This document shows positions 1 through 5,382 of a DNA stretch of 9,632 bases, piece by piece. The position numbers were made by a program, and so were the translations under genes. Numbering within the stretch: the stretch's first letter is position 1; each line of letters opens with the position of its first letter. Under the pieces are notes generated by a model. That model was given only the letters and a program-made list of their open reading frames with translations, made no database searches and was not told the origin of the DNA. The stretch spans positions 1 through 9,632 of the forward strand of contig CALYRP010000027.1 in assembly GCA_945483255.1 (NCBI GenBank), written 5' to 3'. This DNA is from an uncultured Pseudomonadota bacterium (GTDB taxonomy: Bacteria > Pseudomonadota > Alphaproteobacteria > Rs-D84).

Positions 1-12
1 AATTGCGTAAGC

Positions 13-33
13 GATACCAGATACCAGATACTA
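13..33. repeat. Short heptamer tandem repeat (GATACYA, 3 copies)
   Basis: Three consecutive 7-bp units are visible: GATACCA at 13-19, GATACCA at 20-26 and GATACTA at 27-33. The unit length is not a multiple of three, so a change in copy number would shift any frame read through it. The array lies just before the open frame of the ybeY-lnt gene and close to the left edge, so it may continue outside the window. Heptamer arrays of this sort occur between genes in some bacteria, such as the STRR repeats of cyanobacteria. A link to those repeats is not shown here. Confidence 0.6.
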
Positions 34-34
34 G

Positions 35-1990
35 AAAAAATATAAAATAAATTTTGAAAAAATCGCAAACGCGGCAGTTTTTCCCGTACACAAGAATGCC
101 GAAGTTTCAATCACACTGGTTAACGATAAACAAATACATAAATTGAATAAACAATATCGTGGCATGGATAAACCAACGAATGTGTTATCTTTTGAATTGG
201 GCGATGATGTTTTATTGGGTGATATTTTTATATCACTTGATACTGTTAAACGCGAAGCAGCCGCGGCCCACATATCTGTTGAAGAACATACTGCACATAT
301 GATTGTTCATGGTATGTTGCATTTGCAAGGGTATGATCATATAAAGGACACCGAAGCCAAAGTAATGGAAGCAAAAGAAATAAAAATATTGCAGAAACTA
401 GGATATAAAAACCCATATGCAGATGAAGAAAATGTTTGCGATGAATCTTGTTGCCGTCATAATCTGTTTTATAGATTACAGAATATAAAAATTCGTGAAA
501 ACAGTTTTACTTGGTATTTTGTTGCGGCAATTCTTGGTGTTATAACATCGTTTGGTTTTGCGCCATTTTATTTGTGGATGCTTTCATTGTTTGGTATTGG
601 CGCAATGTATTATATGATAACAAAACAAAATAATCATATAAGTTTTTGGAAATCATATTTGTTATCTTTTCCTTTTGGTGCGTTTTACGGAATTGCTATG
701 TTTTGGTGGGTATTAAATTCTATATATGTAATACCAGAATTAACTGCACAATTTGCAATATGGACAATTCCTGCATTAATAGGTATTGGTTTATTATGTG
801 GGGCCATTCTTTCTTTGCCGTTCGCAATAATTCGTTATATTCAAAGAAAACCGGCACAAAGGGCAATTTTATTTGCAACAATTTGGACATTGGTTTTATG
901 GGGGCGCGAATGGTTTTTAACGGGCTTTCCGTGGAATCCTATTTCAAATATTACAATGAATATACCAATGCTTGTTAATTCAATGTCTTTGTGGGGGGCG
1001 ATTGGATTAAGTTTTGTTATTATTGGTTTGATTGCATCATTTGTTGAATTGTGCAGGAAAGGGTGTTCATCAAATTGGTTTGTTTTTTGTATGTTTGTTT
1101 TATTGTTTTTAACGGGATGCTGCTTTGGATATCATAATATGATGTTATCTGACAATGTTATGAAATCGCCATTAATCAGAATCGTGCAACCGGCACAATC
1201 CGCCGTATACAAGGTTCCAACGTCAAGACAAGATGCACAAAATATTGCAAATCAAAAAATACGCGATTTGTTTGTTTGGGCAACAAATGATAAAAGTGCA
1301 AATCCAGATATAATCGTTTTTCCTGAAACATCATATCCGTATATGGTTGTTGATAATTTGTTTCCGTTATCGCGTGTTTTAAATACAGATGTGATTATGG
1401 GCGCTAATTCATATAACAATGGAAATGAATATAATTCAATGGTTGTTGCAGATAAAAATGGAATTATTAAAAAACTGTACAGTAAATCACATTTGGTTCC
1501 ATTCGGAGAATACAGGCCATTGGGTGATATTATTCCAACCCCAGGGCAATTAACAAAGGGAAACGGCAAAGAATTAATAACAATTGGTGATTTTAAATTT
1601 GTTCCAGCAATTTGTTATGAAATTATATTTTCAGATTCACTGGTGCCACATGGCGTAAACCCTGATGCGATTATAAATATAACAAATGATACTTGGTTTG
1701 GTTTGACACCGGGCGTGTTCCAACATCTTGATATGGTGCGCAGATATGCGATAGAATCTGGGTTGCCTGTGGTGCGCGCAAATTATTCTGGAATCAGTGC
1801 ATTTGTCGGGTCAGATGGAAATATTATATCAATGATGCCGGTTGGAGACACGGGAAGTTTGGATGGGTTTGTTTGGGGCGCACATAATACACCATACAGA
1901 ATAATTGGTCGTGATATGTGGATGGCGTTTATTTTGATGTTTTCAATATTTGTTTCAATATCCATATCCTTGTTTCAGAAGAAAGATTAG
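35..1990 (+). CDS. ybeY-lnt: YbeY endoribonuclease fused to apolipoprotein N-acyltransferase Lnt
   Basis: One uninterrupted frame encodes two enzymes. The first is YbeY, a zinc-dependent endoribonuclease for 16S rRNA maturation and ribosome quality control. It shows YRGMDKPTNVLSF and the zinc motif HGMLHLQGYDH (H56, H60, H66, counted from the TTG at 143). A linker of about 28 residues with cysteines at 99, 103 and 104 follows. Then comes Lnt, the inner-membrane enzyme that adds the third acyl chain to lipoproteins. It has about six transmembrane helices (roughly 126-330), a nitrilase-like domain and a C-terminal helix (591-611). Its likely catalytic triad is E395 (FPETSYP), K448 (YSKSHLVPFGEY) and C491 (PAICYEI). 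The frame is open from 35 after TAG at 32-34, but the first usual start codon is TTG 143. YbeY-like sequence (EVSITLVND) lies upstream of that TTG, so the true start is unresolved. Fusion as such is certain from the frame. Whether it is typical of this lineage is unknown. Confidence 0.9.
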   Translation, partial: KKYKINFEKIANAAVFPVHKNAEVSITLVNDKQIHKLNKQYRGMDKPTNVLSFELGDDVLLGDIFISLDTVKREAAAAHISVEEHTAHMIVHGMLHLQGYDHIKDTEAKVMEAKEIKILQKLGYKNPYADEENVCDESCCRHNLFYRLQNIKIRENSFTWYFVAAILGVITSFGFAPFYLWMLSLFGIGAMYYMITKQNNHISFWKSYLLSFPFGAFYGIAMFWWVLNSIYVIPELTAQFAIWTIPALIGIGLLCGAILSLPFAIIRYIQRKPAQRAILFATIWTLVLWGREWFLTGFPWNPISNITMNIPMLVNSMSLWGAIGLSFVIIGLIASFVELCRKGCSSNWFVFCMFVLLFLTGCCFGYHNMMLSDNVMKSPLIRIVQPAQSAVYKVPTSRQDAQNIANQKIRDLFVWATNDKSANPDIIVFPETSYPYMVVDNLFPLSRVLNTDVIMGANSYNNGNEYNSMVVADKNGIIKKLYSKSHLVPFGEYRPLGDIIPTPGQLTKGNGKELITIGDFKFVPAICYEIIFSDSLVPHGVNPDAIINITNDTWFGLTPGVFQHLDMVRRYAIESGLPVVRANYSGISAFVGSDGNIISMMPVGDTGSLDGFVWGAHNTPYRIIGRDMWMAFILMFSIFVSISISLFQKKD

Positions 1991-2141
1991 ATTCTGGATT
2001 ACGCGATTCATCTATGTTTTTTATAATTGATGCAATTGATATGTTGCGTTTGGTTGCTATTTGTTGCAATACATCAAAAAATTCTGGTTCAATAGAAATA
2101 CTGGTTTGGTGTCCCGACAAAGATACAGATATTTTACGCAT
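1929..2141 (-). CDS. Ribbon-helix-helix domain protein (PF13467-like)
   Basis: This 70-residue protein is probably a small DNA-binding regulator of the ribbon-helix-helix class. It begins MRKISVSLSGHQTSISIE, the beta-strand that inserts in the DNA groove. A helix with FFDVLQQIA and the turn KRNISIASII follow, and it ends with NLSSETRIWIL. This order (SxxGHxTSxSLE, fWdaLxxIA, NLSSaxRxfvL) is typical of the alphaproteobacterial family PF13467. ATG 2141 is preferred over an in-frame TTG at 2156 because it matches the family start and follows the upstream gene's stop codon by one base (TAAAATG). It is the last gene of a four-gene minus-strand set. Its last 62 bp lie antisense to the end of lnt, and the conserved NLSSETR segment falls in that overlap. 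Target sites are not known. It could autoregulate the operon, but that is inference. Confidence 0.85.
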   Translation of the reverse strand: MRKISVSLSGHQTSISIEPEFFDVLQQIATKRNISIASIIKNIDESRNPESNLSSETRIWILKQILKTSK

Positions 2142-2142
2142 T

Positions 2143-2577
2143 TTATATTTTCCCAACTATTAAACAATCAAGCATTGCACGATAAGGATCTTCGTATTTG
2201 CGCAATGGCGATAAAGTTAAATTATCCAGCATAAAACAAACCCCATTTGTGTCAAATGCAAACCAAAATAAATCGTTGCGCCCAAAAACAGTTTTACCAA
2301 AAAGGTTTTTATTGCCAATCATATCTTTGTTAATTTTAACTATCGAAGGCAGGGGATATTTCATTGCGCGTTCAATTTCTTTTGGACCGAAAACACACGC
2401 AGACCCCAATGTTATACCAAAACAAGTTGTATAAAAATCTTGTAAAAATCTTGGCAACATTGCAGCACGCATGTCCTGTAAATTGGTGTTTGCCACCGCA
2501 ACAGCGGCTAATTCTTGGGACGGATAAATTTGTGCCCCGCGTGATTTCATTAAAGATAAAAATTCTTCTTTATTCAT
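2143..2577 (-). CDS. Hypothetical protein, possible SUKH/SMI1-KNR4 (YrhA-like) fold
   Basis: This is a 144-residue soluble protein with no signal peptide or membrane helix. Its pattern loosely resembles SMI1/KNR4 (SUKH) proteins: LPRFLQDFYTT (41-51) resembles the 'lP..y..fl...nG' helix, then CVFGPKEIER (61-70), INKDM (82-86), and a strand pair GKTVFGRNDLFWFAFD (94-109) ending near MLDN (116-119). SUKH proteins are often immunity proteins against polymorphic toxins, or regulators of unknown type. I recognise the pattern by eye only and it could be wrong. The start ATG 2577 overlaps the upstream stop by 8 bp (ATGAATAA), which suggests translational coupling. The gene runs straight into the ribbon-helix-helix gene. 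No catalytic motif is apparent. Confidence 0.7.
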   Translation of the reverse strand: MNKEEFLSLMKSRGAQIYPSQELAAVAVANTNLQDMRAAMLPRFLQDFYTTCFGITLGSACVFGPKEIERAMKYPLPSIVKINKDMIGNKNLFGKTVFGRNDLFWFAFDTNGVCFMLDNLTLSPLRKYEDPYRAMLDCLIVGKI

Positions 2578-3076
2578 TTCCGCGCCCCGACATAAAATTA
2601 GATGCGATTTGGCTTAATCTGTCTGATGTGGCATTTCCGCCATCGCCACCACCACCAGTATGTGATGTTATATATATTTTCTTTTCTGGATTTGGTAAAA
2701 ATATTGTTTTTGCATCACTTTGTTCAATAATAAATCTATCCAGATTATGCGAATGTGGAAATGTTAAACATAAAAACATATTTGATATATCTAAATCGCC
2801 GCCCCAAATAAGCGGTATACGAAATCGTATTGATAAATTATCAGGCAAAGATTTTCCCATCACAAGATTTATAAATTCATCTTGGGATAAATTCATAAAA
2901 GCAATTTCTTCAAAAGAATCTGTCAAAGATTCCAAGAAATCACGACGTAACACAGAATATTTTTTAAACCAATCTTGCCCAAGCGAGCATTTTTGTGGTG
3001 TATAAGAAATTACTGGCATATCATCCATGCCTAACATTGATAATCTTTCCTGTGCGCTGTGTTCATTTAATTGCAT
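2570..3076 (-). CDS. Hypothetical protein with Gly-rich C-terminal segment
   Basis: I do not recognise this 168-residue soluble protein. It has no signal peptide or membrane helix. A helical N-terminal half (about 35-75, WFKKYSVLRRDFLESL and then SFEEIAFMNLSQDEF) precedes a probable beta region (83-138). That region includes RFRIPLIWGGD (84-94) and MFLCLTFPHSHNLDRFI (100-116). A glycine-rich turn THTG-like segment, SHTGGGGDGGNATSDR (138-153), follows, then a short helix. The many polar and aromatic residues in the middle suggest a folded domain rather than low complexity. An AGGA ribosome-binding site overlaps the stop codon of the upstream membrane-protein gene, about 10 bases before ATG. 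Gene order suggests that it works with the membrane protein and the SUKH-like protein. No enzymatic motif can be assigned. Confidence 0.75.
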   Translation of the reverse strand: MQLNEHSAQERLSMLGMDDMPVISYTPQKCSLGQDWFKKYSVLRRDFLESLTDSFEEIAFMNLSQDEFINLVMGKSLPDNLSIRFRIPLIWGGDLDISNMFLCLTFPHSHNLDRFIIEQSDAKTIFLPNPEKKIYITSHTGGGGDGGNATSDRLSQIASNFMSGRGNE

Positions 3077-3090
3077 TTATTGTGCGTCCT

Positions 3091-3957
3091 TTATATATTC
3101 TTTATGTATTGAATGATTGTATCAATATATTCAGAATAAGAATCAAAACTTTCGCGATCGTTTTCTGTGATTTCATCAGCAGGATTTTGTTTAATAAATT
3201 CTTTTAATTCATCAATTGATTTAAAAATCATCAATGCATTATTATTTGAATTGTATTTATTCATTGTGTCTAATATAAATCCGCTGATATTTATAGGAAT
3301 ATCTTCAAGGGTTTCTTTGAATACAGAATCCAGTTTTTGTAAAGCAGATATCATTTTTTCTATATCACAATCAACACCGCCAACCCAAACAATTTCATTG
3401 TTTCCAATTGCAAATAAATTTGGTGTAAACCCAGATATAACAGGATTTTGTTTTACGATATATCCAGATGCTGAAAATATATCAGATATAATCGGGTTAT
3501 AAGGATTTGTCGATACAGATTCTTTTTTTGCAGGTTTATTTTGCAATGTGTTTTTTTGTTCTGCAATTTGTGCCATGTTTTTTGGTAAGTTCAAACGCGG
3601 TGGACGCGATACAGAAATTACAGGTTCTGTGATTTCAATTTCTTTGGTTTCTTCTGGTATTGGTTGAACAATCTGTTTTTTGATAGTGTTTTGATTTTTA
3701 ATAATTTTTATATGTCTTATTTCATATCGGTAAATCATATAAATACCAAACGAAAAAATAAAAATAGCAATTACAAATGATGCATAAAATCCCATGCTTA
3801 TTGGTGTTTGTGATGCCTGCAATTTAGATAATTCATCCCAATGTGCCCCACAAAATATATTAAAACTGAAAACAGTGTTTAACCAAAAGGATAAACCCAA
3901 GAATATACTTAATCCTAAAAGTATGGATAATAAAATATGTTCTAATTTATTTTTCAT
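3091..3957 (-). CDS. Hypothetical two-helix membrane protein, operon leader
   Basis: This 288-residue protein is of unknown function. Two hydrophobic helices are visible near the N-terminus, at about 8-31 and 55-77. A short cysteine-containing loop (NIFCGAHWDEL) lies between them. If the basic segment after helix 2 (YRYEIRHIKIIKNQN) follows the positive-inside rule, both termini are cytoplasmic. A long polar and probably disordered linker (about 90-150, Lys/Glu/Pro rich) leads to a C-terminal domain (about 152-288) containing LFAIGNNEIVWVGGVDCD and an acidic tail. No known domain was recognised. ATG 3957 follows an extended -10 promoter by 9 bases and has no clear Shine-Dalgarno sequence. The gene heads a compact minus-strand set, with 14 bp to the next start. 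It may be a membrane anchor for the downstream soluble proteins, which is inference only. Confidence 0.8.
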   Translation of the reverse strand: MKNKLEHILLSILLGLSIFLGLSFWLNTVFSFNIFCGAHWDELSKLQASQTPISMGFYASFVIAIFIFSFGIYMIYRYEIRHIKIIKNQNTIKKQIVQPIPEETKEIEITEPVISVSRPPRLNLPKNMAQIAEQKNTLQNKPAKKESVSTNPYNPIISDIFSASGYIVKQNPVISGFTPNLFAIGNNEIVWVGGVDCDIEKMISALQKLDSVFKETLEDIPINISGFILDTMNKYNSNNNALMIFKSIDELKEFIKQNPADEITENDRESFDSYSEYIDTIIQYIKNI

Positions 3958-3966
3958 TTCGTTTTC

Positions 3967-3975
3967 ATTATATCA
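3967..3975 (-). promoter_or_regulatory. Extended -10 promoter for the four-gene minus-strand operon
   Basis: Read on the minus strand this is TGATATAAT, an exact extended -10 (TGnTATAAT). No good -35 lies 16-18 bp upstream, which extended -10 promoters can tolerate. Nine bases separate the -10 from ATG 3957, so a start about seven bases after the box would leave a leader of only about three bases. The box lies in the short gap between divergent genes. Confidence 0.55.
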
Positions 3976-3999
3976 TATTTTGTGATAAACTGGAATCAA

Positions 4000-4671
4000 A
4001 TGATTGATATAAATGAAATTTTTTCTGATTCGGATAAACGTATCGCCATTTGGTGCGAAGGGGCGAACGACACAAATGATTTAGCGATTATGTGCGAAAA
4101 CATCATAAATAATGATGTGCATTTAATATCTGTGCCACCGACCGTTGTTGAAAATGCTTGGACATATCTGGAAAAGACAGGGGTAAAAATATTAACAAGA
4201 TATAAATTTTCGCCATTGCAAAAAAATTTTGAAAAAGAGATGTATGAATTGGCCGAAAATATAACAAGCGTTTGTAAATCTGGGGCAAATGGGGTTCAGA
4301 TATTTTTATCTGTACATAATTTAGAACGCTTTGTTGATATGCTACAAATTGTCAGGGATGATTTATTTTTCGGCAAAGATTTAGACATAGTGTTTGATAT
4401 ACAGGATCTAGATAACGGTAATTTAAAAAACGTTTTTCAAAAATTGCGGGATATTCGCGCGAATATTTTAACACTTACATTAAATGAAGATATGGGGAAT
4501 CGTTCTGATTTTGTGGGACGTATTTATGGCCTTTTGCAAAATTGGGATTTTGATGGTGATTTACATTTTATTCTTGGCAATAATTTTGACAGAATAGATC
4601 AAGTCATTCGATTAATCGAAATTTTGCAACCAGAAATGTCCGAAAAAGTACGTTTTTTCTTGGATTATTAA
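4000..4671 (+). CDS. Hypothetical protein, possible alpha/beta barrel-like fold
   Basis: This is a 223-residue soluble protein, or 229 residues if the in-frame GTG at 3982 is used. I prefer ATG 4000, but neither start has a strong ribosome-binding site. No signal or membrane segment is seen. Hydrophobic strands alternate with amphipathic helices: RIAIWCEG, VHLISVPP, VKILTRYKF, GVQIFLSVH, LDIVFDI, ANILTLTLN, DLHFILG. This periodicity is compatible with a TIM-barrel or other alpha/beta fold. The stretch VPPTVVENAWTYLEKTGVKI weakly recalls deoxyribose-phosphate aldolase (DeoC), but the Schiff-base lysine motif is not found, so no function is given. It diverges from the membrane-protein operon and converges on trmB, sharing the stop sequence TTAA. 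Confidence 0.75.
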   Translation: MIDINEIFSDSDKRIAIWCEGANDTNDLAIMCENIINNDVHLISVPPTVVENAWTYLEKTGVKILTRYKFSPLQKNFEKEMYELAENITSVCKSGANGVQIFLSVHNLERFVDMLQIVRDDLFFGKDLDIVFDIQDLDNGNLKNVFQKLRDIRANILTLTLNEDMGNRSDFVGRIYGLLQNWDFDGDLHFILGNNFDRIDQVIRLIEILQPEMSEKVRFFLDY

Positions 4672-5336
4672 TTGTTTGATAAAATCAAGTATTTTGGGGC
4701 GAATGTTCCAGCTTTGTTTTTTAATTGATATCTGGTTTTAATGATATCCAAATCTGTCGATAGAATTTTAAGATTTGTTTGTTTTAATTGTTCCACAATC
4801 CAATCGTAATATTCCCAATGGTCTGTTCCAATAACGATTTTCCCGCCATTTTGTATATGTTTTGACAATAAATTCAAGAAATCATGATTTAATAAACGGC
4901 GCTTTTCGTGTCTTGCCTTTGGCCAAGGATCAGGGTGCAACACCCAAATTTCATCGAATTGTGCGCTTTCGAAATCTTTTAATAATAACCGAACATCGTC
5001 TGGATGAACGCGTATGTTTTTATATTCGTCATATAATATATTATCCGATTCGTTTGTTATACTTGACATCAGGGCGGCAACCCCATTCGTAAACGGTTCT
5101 GCGCCAACTATTATTTTGTCTGGATTAGACAAAGCCAAATCGCGCAGGTGTTCGCCATTACCAAAACCGATTTCCAAAATTGCCGGTTTTTCGGAAAAAT
5201 CATCGGATTTTGGGGCGATTTTTGGTAATAAATTATCCATCAGCCATTGTTTGCGATTTGACAATTTTTTACCATGTCTGCGACCAAAAGTTCGTATTTC
5301 GTTTGTAATAAAATCTTTTAATTCTTGTTTTTCCAT
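4668..5336 (-). CDS. trmB: tRNA (guanine-N7-)-methyltransferase TrmB
   Basis: TrmB uses S-adenosylmethionine to methylate N7 of G46 in the variable loop of many tRNAs. The 222-residue length fits the family. Visible motifs are the SAM-binding EIGFGNGEH (55-63), GAEPF (78-82), the family signature HPDPWPKARHEKRR (134-147), GTDHWEY (170-176) and TRYQLKNKAG (201-210). The first 25 residues are basic, as usual. ATG 5336 is the natural start because FGRRHGKKLS just after it matches the family N-terminus. No Shine-Dalgarno sequence is present, and a good promoter lies so close that the mRNA may be leaderless. The stop codon overlaps that of the converging gene within TTAA. In many alphaproteobacteria trmB follows metK, which is absent here. 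Confidence 0.95.
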   Translation of the reverse strand: MEKQELKDFITNEIRTFGRRHGKKLSNRKQWLMDNLLPKIAPKSDDFSEKPAILEIGFGNGEHLRDLALSNPDKIIVGAEPFTNGVAALMSSITNESDNILYDEYKNIRVHPDDVRLLLKDFESAQFDEIWVLHPDPWPKARHEKRRLLNHDFLNLLSKHIQNGGKIVIGTDHWEYYDWIVEQLKQTNLKILSTDLDIIKTRYQLKNKAGTFAPKYLILSNN

Positions 5337-5352
5337 ATAATTAGTATAAAAT
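5325..5352 (+). promoter_or_regulatory. Weak candidate promoter of gltX
   Basis: TTGTTT (5325-5330) and TAAAAT (5347-5352) are 16 bp apart on the plus strand. A start near 5359 would give a leader of about 24 bases carrying AAGGA. It overlaps the trmB promoter and the first codons of trmB. The match is modest in this AT-rich DNA. Confidence 0.3.
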
Positions 5353-5371
5353 CAGTTTGTTATAAAAACAA
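5343..5371 (-). promoter_or_regulatory. Candidate sigma-70-type promoter of trmB
   Basis: On the minus strand TTGTTT (5371-5366) and TATACT (5348-5343) are separated by 17 bp. Only six bases lie between the -10 and ATG 5336, so the predicted start falls on or next to the A of the start codon. That implies a leaderless transcript, consistent with the lack of a ribosome-binding site. Confidence 0.5.
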
Positions 5372-5382
5372 GGATAAATAAA

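Noticed and set aside
2364..3005. Plus-strand 213-codon frame across the unknown operon
   Set aside because: It runs antisense to two genes that have tight operon spacing and credible starts. Its translation has no recognisable domain.
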